From Oscillospiraceae bacterium (GTDB taxonomy: Bacteria > Bacillota > Clostridia > Oscillospirales > Oscillospiraceae), in assembly GCA_017465745.1 (NCBI GenBank), contig JAFTVM010000077.1, forward strand, positions 1 to 46,155: a stretch of 46,155 nucleotides of DNA, in the 5' to 3' direction. Positions 8,208 through 15,937 of this stretch are shown here, piece after piece. The first letter of the stretch is position 1. The number at the start of each line of letters is the position of its first letter. Made by a program: the position numbers and the translations under genes. The notes beneath the pieces were generated by a model. That model was not told the DNA's origin and ran no database searches. It saw only the letters and a list, made by a program, of their open reading frames with translations.

Positions 8208-8247
8208 CACACGAATCCACCTTCTTTCAGCCATCATCAAACAATAT

Positions 8248-8277
8248 GCGCCGCCGGTGTCGAATCACCGGCGGCGC
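8248..8277. repeat. Perfect 12-bp GC-rich inverted repeat
   Basis: GCGCCGCCGGTG (8248-8259) pairs with 8266-8277 around a six-base loop. Neither strand has a T tract, so it is a poor intrinsic terminator. It lies between the leftward recombinase operon and the rightward two-component promoter, where it may insulate transcription or serve as a binding site. Confidence 0.7.
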
Positions 8278-8319
8278 GAAGCCTTGGGTTTCTGCCCTTA
8301 GCTGGCTGTATAGATCCTC

Positions 8320-8348
8320 TTGCATTGCAGCACGGAACGGGCTATAAT
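8320..8348 (+). promoter_or_regulatory. SigA-type promoter of first two-component system
   Basis: TTGCAT (8320-8325), a 17-bp spacer and TATAAT (8343-8348) precede the response regulator gene by about 70 bp. Confidence 0.6.
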
Positions 8349-8417
8349 TTCTCTGATCACTGACACAAAATTTACACACATCCAGCCTACCATAAAGACA
8401 GAAAGGAGGCATGGGCC

Positions 8418-9089
8418 ATGAATATGAAGATCCTGATCGCGGAGGATGAACCCAGGCTGCTTGCTGTTCTCTGCGATTATTTCAGAAGCAAGGGAGATCT
8501 CCCCTTCCCCGCGAAAGACGGCGCGGAAGCCCTGGAACTGGCTGAGCGCGGCACCTATGACGGCGTCCTGCTGGACATCATGATGCCGAAAACAGACGGA
8601 CGTGTCGTTTGCCGCGCGCTTCGGAAATTTTCGGATGTGCCCATCATTTTCCTCACGGCGCTGTCCGACGAGGACGATAAACTTCTGGGATATGAGTTGG
8701 GCGCAGACGACTATGTTACGAAGCCCTTTTCCCTGGCAGTTTTGTACGCAAAGATCTCTGCACTGGTGAACCGGAGCCGTGGCAATGTCCTGACCGGGGA
8801 TCAGCTTACCGCTGGAGCGCTGCGTATGGTGCTCTCTTCCCAGGCTGTGTTTGTGGATGGAAATGCCGTCGCCCTGACGCCGAAGGAGTACTCCCTGCTT
8901 CTTTGCCTGATGCGAAACCGGAACATGGTGCTTTCCCGGGAACAGCTTCTGGTGAAGTGCTGGGGTTATGATTACGAGGGCGAGGCCCGGGCGGTGGACA
9001 CACACATCCGGCGCCTCCGGGACAAGCTGGGCGCCTGCGCAGCCATGATCAAGACGGTATACAAGACCGGCTACAAACTGGAGGTGTGA
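8418..9089 (+). CDS. OmpR/PhoB-family response regulator
   Basis: This 223-residue regulator has a receiver domain (residues 1-~115) with the acidic pair ED near residue 10, the phosphoacceptor Asp in LLDIMMP, Thr in FLTA and Lys in TKPF. A winged-helix DNA-binding domain follows (VALTPKEYSLL...VDTHIRRLRDKL). It is followed with a 3-bp frame overlap by a histidine kinase reading frame, and both run rightward from one promoter. AAAGGAGG lies 10 bp before the ATG. Its ligand and targets cannot be told from the sequence. Confidence 0.93.
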   Translation: MNMKILIAEDEPRLLAVLCDYFRSKGDLPFPAKDGAEALELAERGTYDGVLLDIMMPKTDGRVVCRALRKFSDVPIIFLTALSDEDDKLLGYELGADDYVTKPFSLAVLYAKISALVNRSRGNVLTGDQLTAGALRMVLSSQAVFVDGNAVALTPKEYSLLLCLMRNRNMVLSREQLLVKCWGYDYEGEARAVDTHIRRLRDKLGACAAMIKTVYKTGYKLEV

Positions 9090-9094
9090 ACGCT

Positions 9095-11053
9095 GTGAAA
9101 GAGAAAAAGAGAAAGCCCCGGACGGGGCGTGCGCTTACATGGCGGGTCGTGAGCCTGACGCTGGCGCTGTGGCTGGCGTGCATGGTGATCCTGACCTGGT
9201 GCGTCGCTTCGGATATGCGCATCCAGGTGAAGCAGAAGCTGCAGTTCTACATCAATAATGGAAATTGGATCTACCGCAGCGACAAAAGCTGGCATGGAGT
9301 GGCAGAACAGAATATGATCGACCATCTGGGCAGACCCTACATCTGGATCAATCTTGAGACGCTGCTTCCCTTTGCGGAAGGTCAAACCTTTGGTAACTAC
9401 ATCAGTTCCGATGACTGGATGTGGGGCAAATGGGATCTCTATTACGGCTTTGAGCCTGCCATCATCCATTATGACGAAAACGGCGATGAGATCATCCGCA
9501 CCGGCCATTATCTGACCTTTGACTACACCACCGCCGAACACTGGTCACAGCAAATTGTTGCTCCAACAGGGGTAAGCTACATCGCGCTGGACGAGATCCC
9601 CGGGGGTGCGGAACGTTTTGAACATATCCTATCCAATCACGCCATCGGTGATGTGGGCATGGGGATGCTGTATCCCCTCCTGCGGCTCACAGGATGGTTT
9701 GAGGAAAGTGAATTTCATCCCACTCTGATCGAGAACGGAGATTACATCAATTATCAGGGACAAGTCACGGATCTGGAGCAGCTTGCCGCCCTGGATACCC
9801 GGGGAAAGCTGGAATGGGAAACCATGCTCACCGCAGAAGTCCCGGAGGATCAGGAGCTGGTCACCATCTACGCCTTCGAGCCCGGCGGATACAATTGCAC
9901 GACCCGACCTGTCACGGTAAAGGGCGAAACCTTCGACACCCTGGCGGACTATCTGGATACCGCTCTGCGCAGTGAAAACCCCTTCTCCTACGAAAAACAC
10001 AGTCTGCTGGAAACCATTGTATTCTATTCCAGAACCCATACAGACGATCTGGGGCAATACCGCACCGCCGTGGCCATCCGGTGCGCGCCACTGCAATACG
10101 CGGTTTTGCGGCTGGTTTGGACCTATATCATATCCTTTGCAGTGGTTGCCTTGATCCTGTGGCGGATCCTGCGCCGGATCCGCCGGAATCTGACCGCGCC
10201 CCTGATGGAGATGGCCGGAGCTGCACAGCAAGGGTATCTGGTCAAGGCGTCCTCCGGCTGGGCAGAGCCTGCGGCCATCGAAGAATACTTCGTGGGAACC
10301 CATCAGACCCTGGCCGAGAATAAAACGGAAATCACCCGGCTCCGCACCGCCCTGGAGTACGCCCATGACGCCGAGGAAAACCGCAAAGCACTGATCTCCA
10401 ACATCACCCATGAACTGAAAACACCTCTGGCCATCATCCACAGCTATACCGAGTGCCTGCAGGAGGATATTTCTCCCGAAAACCGGGCGCAGTATCTTGC
10501 CACCATTCTGGAGGAAACCGAGCGGATGGACGCCATGGTCCTGCAAATGCTGGAGCTTTCCCGGCTGGAAGCCGGCAGGGTACGGCTTGCGACCGAACCC
10601 TTCTCCCTGCTGGAGCTGACAAACGCCATCGCAGAAAAACTGGAACCCCTGATGGCGGAGCGGAAACTGACGCTTTCCTATGGTCTTGCCCAGGATTTCG
10701 TGATGACAGCCGATGAGAGCCGCATGGGACAGGTCATTACCAATCTGCTGTCCAACGCCCTGAAATATACCACGGAGGGCGGCACCATCCGCATCCAGAT
10801 TTTCCTGACCAGGGGAACTGTCTGCTTGCGCATGACGAATACAGCGCCCCATCTTTCTGATGAAGCCCTCCACAAGGTCTGGGACAGCTTTTATCGGGCT
10901 GATTCCTCCAGACACACACCGGGCACCGGTCTGGGACTGGCGCTGGTGAAATCCATCATTGCCCTCCACGGCGGCAGCTGTACGGTTCGCAACACCGTCA
11001 TGGAGGATGGCCGGGACGGCGTGGAGTTTGGCTTTGAAATTCCCCTGAAATAA
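9095..11053 (+). CDS. Sensor histidine kinase
   Basis: This is the partner of the upstream response regulator. The protein of about 652 residues has a first membrane helix at ~15-38, a large extracellular sensor region of roughly 290 residues, and a second helix (LVWTYIISFAVVALILW). A HAMP-like linker, HisKA box (ITHELKTPL with the phospho-His) and HATPase with the GTGLGLALVKSI motif follow. The start is taken as GTG at 9095, which lies 10 bp after GGAGG; GTG at 9086 would be too close. The extracellular domain is not one I recognise. It ends before a bidirectional terminator. Confidence 0.9.
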   Translation: MKEKKRKPRTGRALTWRVVSLTLALWLACMVILTWCVASDMRIQVKQKLQFYINNGNWIYRSDKSWHGVAEQNMIDHLGRPYIWINLETLLPFAEGQTFGNYISSDDWMWGKWDLYYGFEPAIIHYDENGDEIIRTGHYLTFDYTTAEHWSQQIVAPTGVSYIALDEIPGGAERFEHILSNHAIGDVGMGMLYPLLRLTGWFEESEFHPTLIENGDYINYQGQVTDLEQLAALDTRGKLEWETMLTAEVPEDQELVTIYAFEPGGYNCTTRPVTVKGETFDTLADYLDTALRSENPFSYEKHSLLETIVFYSRTHTDDLGQYRTAVAIRCAPLQYAVLRLVWTYIISFAVVALILWRILRRIRRNLTAPLMEMAGAAQQGYLVKASSGWAEPAAIEEYFVGTHQTLAENKTEITRLRTALEYAHDAEENRKALISNITHELKTPLAIIHSYTECLQEDISPENRAQYLATILEETERMDAMVLQMLELSRLEAGRVRLATEPFSLLELTNAIAEKLEPLMAERKLTLSYGLAQDFVMTADESRMGQVITNLLSNALKYTTEGGTIRIQIFLTRGTVCLRMTNTAPHLSDEALHKVWDSFYRADSSRHTPGTGLGLALVKSIIALHGGSCTVRNTVMEDGRDGVEFGFEIPLK

Positions 11054-11084
11054 GAATGCCGTAAACCGCTTACCAAAACAAATG

Positions 11085-11111
11085 CCCCGCTGCAATTGAT
11101 TTGCAGCGGGG
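11085..11111. terminator. Bidirectional intrinsic terminator
   Basis: An 11-bp stem CCCCGCTGCAA/TTGCAGCGGGG with a five-base loop is followed on the plus strand by TTT. It separates the convergent histidine kinase and alanine racemase genes. Confidence 0.8.
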
Positions 11112-11118
11112 TTTCCCG

Positions 11119-12198
11119 TTAAATAAAACGCCTTTCGCAGGAAGTCAGCAGCAGATTGCCGCTCCACTCCACCCAGTCGCCGGGATGGATCTCCACGCCT
11201 GTTGCATCAAACAGCGTATACTGATTACCGATCCGTCCCAAAACCGGCAGCTTGTGACCGTGGAAGTCCACGCAGGGAGGGCTGCGCCACATTCTCAGCA
11301 CACGCAGAAGATACGCCGCCAGATCCCGCAGACGAAGTTTGTCCGGCAGCGTGGTCGTCCCGAAGCCGTCCTCCCGCCCCAGGGCAACCACTGCCGCTTT
11401 TGCACTGTGCTTCAGGACACAATAGCTTCCGTAGCCTGTTGTATCTCCCGGCTGCAGGTACTTCAGGTCCGCGACCCGTGCCTTGCACACGTGTACCGAT
11501 TCCAGCATCACCGGGGACGGCGCAAGCAGCCGTCCCACCAGGGCAGAGCCGATGCGCACCGCATCCAGCCGGGTTTCCGTAAACCGCAGGGCAGCGTTGC
11601 TGTTGGCAATGTGCCGGATGCCTACATTGTACCCTGCTGCCTCAAGGGCGTTTACTGCGCTGAGAAAACGCCGAAGCTGAATTTCGGTGTGCTGATATTC
11701 CTCCTCAAAGGAACAGGAGAAATGGGAGAAGATTCCCTCGAAGGAGAACCCCGCCAGCGCGTACAGCCACTCCAGCTGCGCGGTATCCGTCCACCGGATA
11801 CCGAATCGCCCCATACCCGTATCCACCGCCACATGGACCCGGATTGGATACTTGCCCGTAGAATCACTGTAAAACAATGCATTTTCAACCCCGGTCACCG
11901 TCAGGATCACATTGGCATCGATCATTCTCTTCAAAGTCTCTTCGTCTGCCACGGGACTCATCAGCAGAATATCCTCCTGAAAACCGAATTTCCGCAGCGT
12001 CAGGGCCTCCTCCGGCCGGGACACGGCGAACATGGTTACCCCGGCATCCGCCCAGGCCGCAGCCGCCTCTGCGATGGTGACGCCGTAGCCATCGCATTTG
12101 ACAACGCCGATCACCGGTACCCCCACTGCCTTACACACCGCGGCCGCATTGCGCCGCAGGGCGCGGCGGGAAATCTCAAGATGATTGGACTGGCACAT
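11119..12198 (-). CDS. Alanine racemase-family PLP enzyme
   Basis: This fold-III PLP racemase would interconvert L- and D-alanine for peptidoglycan. It has 359 residues, the usual Alr length. The PLP lysine lies in VVKCDGYG (the family has KANAYGHG). HVAVDTGMGRFG and the catalytic-Tyr region TTGYGSY are also present. The changed K-C-D-G-Y-G motif and cargo location suggest an accessory paralogue, not the housekeeping alr; serine racemase activity, as in VanT-type enzymes, is possible. The start at 12198 (ATG, AAAGGG upstream) is better placed than GTG 12207. Its promoter carries TGATGCA repeats shared with the nearby response regulator's promoter. Confidence 0.88.
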   Translation of the reverse strand: MCQSNHLEISRRALRRNAAAVCKAVGVPVIGVVKCDGYGVTIAEAAAAWADAGVTMFAVSRPEEALTLRKFGFQEDILLMSPVADEETLKRMIDANVILTVTGVENALFYSDSTGKYPIRVHVAVDTGMGRFGIRWTDTAQLEWLYALAGFSFEGIFSHFSCSFEEEYQHTEIQLRRFLSAVNALEAAGYNVGIRHIANSNAALRFTETRLDAVRIGSALVGRLLAPSPVMLESVHVCKARVADLKYLQPGDTTGYGSYCVLKHSAKAAVVALGREDGFGTTTLPDKLRLRDLAAYLLRVLRMWRSPPCVDFHGHKLPVLGRIGNQYTLFDATGVEIHPGDWVEWSGNLLLTSCERRFI

Positions 12199-12230
12199 AA
12201 AAAACACCCTTTCGTATCTGTCTTGCTGAC

Positions 12231-12286
12231 AGTATAACGAAAGGGTGCATCATGTTTCGCCTCAGTGGTGCATCAAAACTGCATCA
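12231..12286 (-). promoter_or_regulatory. alr promoter with phased TGATGCA repeats
   Basis: On the minus strand a TATACT -10 (12231-12236) has no good -35. Instead TGATGCA copies lie at 12246-12252, 12269-12275 and 12280-12286, plus a degenerate copy (TGAGGCG) at 12258-12264. Spacing is 11-12 bp, as in PhoB/OmpR-type binding sites that replace the -35 at activated promoters. The same repeat is upstream of the response regulator at 15172-15831. Confidence 0.7.
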
Positions 12287-13027
12287 TTCCGGGAAAGAGA
12301 CCCAGAAGGAGCCGGAACCGGTGACATAGAATTCGATGGCCGTCCTGCCGTATTCCGCGTTCTCGAAGAACAGGCCGCCGTAGAGCACTTCCTCATCCAG
12401 CTCCCCGTAATCGATGTTTGGCTCCACATTCTCCTGCTCGTCCAGAATGCCCAGCTGTCTCAGATAGATATGGACAAAAGCGTCCATGGTGGCGGCGTTC
12501 CGGGTCCAGACGCCATCCAGGGAGAATTCGCAGTAGCGGTCATAGCGGATGGAGAATATTTTCCCGGTCTCATCGTCCACATCCACCACAAGATTCTGGT
12601 AGGGATCGTTATCGTTGACAACGGTCACCGTCCAGAAGATACCGTAATGATCCGGGGCACCCGGATCAATGCAGAGCTTGGGCAGAGCAATCCAGGCGGT
12701 GTAATCAAACCAGTCGAAGATCCCGGCTTCGATGTATTCTGCCATCGCCGTTTCCACTGCCGCGTTGACGTCAGCTGTCGTCATGGCGGCTTCCCGCTCG
12801 GTGATGCTGATCATCTGCCCCCTGCGCAGCAGTTCAATTTTACCTGCGGTGGAAAGGCTCGGCTTTTCCTCGCCCATTTCCAGGGCGATGGAGGCCATAT
12901 CCTGGCTGCCGGACTGACTGGCGGTTTCCAGATCCATTACGGACGCTGCGATCTGCGGGAGCGATGCCCCAAATCCAAGCAGAGCCAGGGTCAGAAGAAG
13001 GATCAGCGCGTTTTTCAGCCTTCTCAT
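12284..13027 (-). CDS. Secreted or membrane-anchored protein, unknown function (paralogue 1)
   Basis: A 247-residue protein with an N-terminal hydrophobic segment (LILLLTLALLGFGASL) that looks like a signal peptide or anchor. The remainder is acidic and globular, with the pattern GIFWTVTV...VDVDDETGKIFSI near the middle and a beta-rich end (IEFYVTGSGSFWVSFPE). The upstream neighbour has the same pattern (GVFWMATL...DDETGHLLAV...DFYVDEYGFYTQFPD), so they are paralogues. It is last in an operon with a response regulator, kinase and the paralogue, joined by an ATGA overlap. A role in extracellular sensing for this system is inferred only from position. I know no named family. Confidence 0.82.
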   Translation of the reverse strand: MRRLKNALILLLTLALLGFGASLPQIAASVMDLETASQSGSQDMASIALEMGEEKPSLSTAGKIELLRRGQMISITEREAAMTTADVNAAVETAMAEYIEAGIFDWFDYTAWIALPKLCIDPGAPDHYGIFWTVTVVNDNDPYQNLVVDVDDETGKIFSIRYDRYCEFSLDGVWTRNAATMDAFVHIYLRQLGILDEQENVEPNIDYGELDEEVLYGGLFFENAEYGRTAIEFYVTGSGSFWVSFPE

Positions 13028-13773
13028 CCCGCGTTCACCCCCATGTCCGGGAATTGTGTGTAAAAGCCATATTCGTCCACGTAGAAATCCACATTGAGCT
13101 CCCCATAGACGGCGTCCCCGAAGCGGTAGCGTACAGCGATAGTATTTTCACCAACATATGCGCCATCCAGATCAGCTGTCACAAAAGGGGCGTAGGCAGC
13201 AAGACCCAGACTGCAAAAATACAGATCCGTAAAGACTTCGCGTATCTTTTCCCGCTCCGCTGCCGAAAACGCCCGGTCACCGGTGTAGCTGACCGCCAGA
13301 AGATGCCCGGTTTCGTCATCGATGGCAGCGTCAAACTGGGCGAAATTCTGATCGTCTCCGCTGATCAGGGTCGCCATCCAGAACACTCCGTTCACAGATG
13401 CATCAGAGGAAACGGTGGCCAGCATGCAGCGGCTTTCATACACGACGGCGTCAAAGGACGCCACCAGTCCGGCATCGATATACGTCTGCAAAATGTCATA
13501 GAACCGTGCTTCCGCTTCTTCCGCCGTCATGGATGCCATGGTATCGGATATTTCCAGACCGCCATCCATCAGGCTGATCCTGGCCAGCTCCTTCAAGGGG
13601 GAGGCCGCTTCCTCCCCTCGGATGTGCAATTGAATGTTTGACACGGTCTCATAGTGCGTCTGCCCAATGGCAGCACCGTCCTGGCAGACTGCGACCAGCC
13701 CCGGCAGGGCGGCACAGGCAGTGATGACGACTGCCGCCAGAAGCAGCAGCAGGATGTTTTTGCCTTTACCCAT
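13024..13773 (-). CDS. Secreted or membrane-anchored protein, unknown function (paralogue 2)
   Basis: A 249-residue protein with an N-terminal hydrophobic stretch (ILLLLLAAVVITACAALPGL). The ITAC segment could be a lipobox, which would make it a lipoprotein. The central GVFWMATLISGDDQ and DDETGHLLAVSYTGDR motifs match the next gene. Its start overlaps the histidine kinase stop by a few bases; ATG 13773 is preferred over GTG 13776. It is third in the regulator-kinase-paralogue operon. Confidence 0.82.
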   Translation of the reverse strand: MGKGKNILLLLLAAVVITACAALPGLVAVCQDGAAIGQTHYETVSNIQLHIRGEEAASPLKELARISLMDGGLEISDTMASMTAEEAEARFYDILQTYIDAGLVASFDAVVYESRCMLATVSSDASVNGVFWMATLISGDDQNFAQFDAAIDDETGHLLAVSYTGDRAFSAAEREKIREVFTDLYFCSLGLAAYAPFVTADLDGAYVGENTIAVRYRFGDAVYGELNVDFYVDEYGFYTQFPDMGVNAG

Positions 13774-15175
13774 CACGCTTCACCGCCTTTGCGTACAGTG
13801 TCACCGTGACGGTGGTACCCCTGCCCGGCTCGCTTTCAAAGCCGATGTGGCCGTTGTGGAGCTCGGCGATCTGGCGGCACAGGGACAGTCCCAGACCCGC
13901 GCCGCCCTGGCTGCGGGAACGGGCTTTATCCACCCGGTAAAAGGCTTCCGTAATTTTGGCCAGTTCCGCACGCTCCATTCCACGCCCCTGATCCATCACC
14001 CGGAACTCACAGCCGCCGGGAATGGATGCCGCCTGCACGGTAATCGTACCGCCATGGTCCATGGCCTTGGCGGCATTGTCCACCAGGTTGTACAGCAGAG
14101 ATTTCACCAGATCCGGTTCGAAGGCAACTTTTGTTTGCTGCGCCTTACAGAGCAGCCGGATATGCTTTTTCTCCATCACAGGAGCCATTGCCCGCTCCAC
14201 TTCGGATACGAAGCTGCCCAGCCAAACAGTTTTTGGCTTCATGCCGTCCTTTTGCAGCAGAAGCAGATCCAGCAGCTTAAAGGACAGTCGTTCCAGCCGC
14301 CGTCCCTCGGAGAAGATGTATTCCGCCGCCATCATCCGGGTGCTCTCATCCAGGCTGTCCTGGCGCAAAAGGTCAGCAAAGCCGATGATGGACGTCATGG
14401 GTGTTTTCAGCTCGTGGGCGAAGGCACCCATGAAGTTTTCCTGCCGCTGCATTTCCGATTCCAGACGGCTGATATTTTCCTGTAGCTTGTCTGCCATCAC
14501 GTCAAAATCCCGGGAAAGCTGGCCGAATTCGTCATGGGTGGTCAGCTTCGACCGGCGGGACAGATCGCCGCCGGAGATCTTCCGCACGGTGGCCGTCAGA
14601 TGCCGCAGGGGGCGCGTCAGCATGACAGCCAGCACAGCCGACGCCAGTACGCCGAAGAGCACCACCGCTGCGTATACCATCAGATACTGCCGCTGCTGGG
14701 TCTGGCGCAGCTCATACACATCCGAAAGGTCAAACCGGCCCATCAGCTCCAGCGCTGCATCCCCAGCCTGAATCATGCTCATAACCACCAGACCGTGACC
14801 GTAACTGTCCGTGACAGAGGTATAGGTGCACTGATCCGCTGCCGGAACGGGCATATCCAGTGCTTTATCAGACATGGTTCCGCTGCGGTACAGGGATTCC
14901 CCCACCGCTTTCAGGGAAAGGGCCTGCCAGCCGCCCATGTGCTGGCTTTCCATCTGCTGCAGGGCGTTGGTCAGGCTTTCGTAATCCGTCTGATCGCCCA
15001 AAGAGTTCAGCAGGTACAGGGTATTCTGCACGGATTCGAAGGAATCCAGCGCCGCCTGAGTTTCCTTGTCCAGTGACGCCTGAAAGGAAGTGGTGATCAT
15101 CAGCGTTCCGCCGATGCCGAAGGCAATGGCGATCAGCAGCGAGATGGTCACTGCCAGCTTCAGCCGATAGCTCAT
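13766..15175 (-). CDS. Sensor histidine kinase with HAMP domain
   Basis: This 469-residue kinase has a first membrane helix at ~6-30, an extracellular segment of about 140 residues and a second helix around 170-190. HAMP (MLTRPLRHLTATVRKISGGDL), the HisKA box FAHELKTPMTS with the phospho-His, and a HATPase domain with NLVDNAAKA and GAGLGLSLC follow. It overlaps the response regulator by four bases and the next gene by about eight, so four genes form one tight operon. The domain layout resembles BaeS/VanS-like envelope sensors; the signal is unknown. Confidence 0.92.
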   Translation of the reverse strand: MSYRLKLAVTISLLIAIAFGIGGTLMITTSFQASLDKETQAALDSFESVQNTLYLLNSLGDQTDYESLTNALQQMESQHMGGWQALSLKAVGESLYRSGTMSDKALDMPVPAADQCTYTSVTDSYGHGLVVMSMIQAGDAALELMGRFDLSDVYELRQTQQRQYLMVYAAVVLFGVLASAVLAVMLTRPLRHLTATVRKISGGDLSRRSKLTTHDEFGQLSRDFDVMADKLQENISRLESEMQRQENFMGAFAHELKTPMTSIIGFADLLRQDSLDESTRMMAAEYIFSEGRRLERLSFKLLDLLLLQKDGMKPKTVWLGSFVSEVERAMAPVMEKKHIRLLCKAQQTKVAFEPDLVKSLLYNLVDNAAKAMDHGGTITVQAASIPGGCEFRVMDQGRGMERAELAKITEAFYRVDKARSRSQGGAGLGLSLCRQIAELHNGHIGFESEPGRGTTVTVTLYAKAVKRDG

Positions 15176-15831
15176 ACGCCTCCCTCCAGTCGGTAGCCCA
15201 GTCCGTAGACGGGCCGGAGCTGTTCTTCCCAGCCGAGTTTTTTCTTCATCCGCTGGATGTGCAGCTCCACGGTGCGGGTCTGCTCCGGATATTCGCCGCC
15301 CCAGACCCGTTCGTAGATGGTCGCCTTGCTCAGTACCACGCCGGGATTCCGGGCGAAGAGCAGCAGCAGTTCATATTCTTTTCGGGTCAAGGGGATCTCG
15401 CCGCCGCCCCGGTTTACCTGCATGGACAGGGTATTGATCTGCAAATCGCCAATCCGCAGCGTCGTCTGCAGCTTGCCGTGCCGCCGCAGCACGCCATCAA
15501 CACGGGCAAGCAATTCGAGCACATCAAAGGGCTTGATAATATAGTCCTCCGCCCCCATCCGCAGTCCCTTCACCCGGTCGGCAACCGCATTCTTGGCAGT
15601 CAGGAAAATCACGGGGATTTCCGTAGACCGGATATAGTCCATCAGTTCAAATCCGTCGATACCGGGCAGCATAATGTCCAGCAGGATCAGGTCAAAGGTC
15701 TCCCTTTCAATTATATTCGCGGCCTCAAAACCGTCACAGGCGCAGACGCATTGATAGCCCGCCCGTCCCAGGGTCAGCCGCAGTAATTCGGCGATGGGCT
15801 TCTCGTCATCCACCGCAAGAATTCGGATCAT
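15172..15831 (-). CDS. OmpR/PhoB-family response regulator
   Basis: This 219-residue regulator has a receiver domain with DDE near residue 7, phosphoacceptor Asp in LLDIMLPG, Thr in FLTAKN and Lys in IKPFD. A winged-helix domain follows (IPLTRKEYELLLLFARNPG...VELHIQRMKKKLGW). The ATG at 15831 follows GGAGG by 8 bp; upstream Met codons to 15858 lie over that site. It heads a four-gene leftward operon. Direct TGATGCA repeats just upstream suggest autoregulation, and the same repeats before the alanine racemase gene suggest a shared regulon. Confidence 0.93.
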   Translation of the reverse strand: MIRILAVDDEKPIAELLRLTLGRAGYQCVCACDGFEAANIIERETFDLILLDIMLPGIDGFELMDYIRSTEIPVIFLTAKNAVADRVKGLRMGAEDYIIKPFDVLELLARVDGVLRRHGKLQTTLRIGDLQINTLSMQVNRGGGEIPLTRKEYELLLLFARNPGVVLSKATIYERVWGGEYPEQTRTVELHIQRMKKKLGWEEQLRPVYGLGYRLEGGV

Positions 15832-15858
15832 CGCAAACACCTCCATGATTACTACCAA

Positions 15859-15889
15859 AGTATATCATATCTGCATCACAATTGCATCA
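15859..15889 (-). promoter_or_regulatory. Autoregulated promoter with 11-bp TGATGCA repeats
   Basis: On the minus strand two exact TGATGCA copies (15883-15889 and 15872-15878) start 11 bp apart. A degenerate third (TGATATA) at 15861-15867 overlaps a TATACT -10 at 15859-15864. There is no clear -35, as expected for a response-regulator-activated promoter. Confidence 0.65.
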
Positions 15890-15899
15890 TCACAAAATT

Positions 15900-15928
15900 G
15901 CCCCCACTGCATTTGAAGCAGTGGGGGC
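15900..15928 (-). terminator. Intrinsic terminator of the first BlaR1-like gene
   Basis: An 11-bp GC-rich stem GCCCCCACTGC/GCAGTGGGGGC lies 10 bp past the BlaR1-like stop and is followed on the minus strand by AATTTTGTG. It separates this module from the two-component operon. Confidence 0.75.
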
Positions 15929-15937
15929 TGAACCGGA

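Noticed and set aside
11119-15858. Vancomycin-resistance (vanG-like) cluster
   Set aside because: Alanine racemase plus a VanRS-like system is suggestive, but no D-Ala-D-X ligase, VanX/Y peptidase or VanT membrane part is present.
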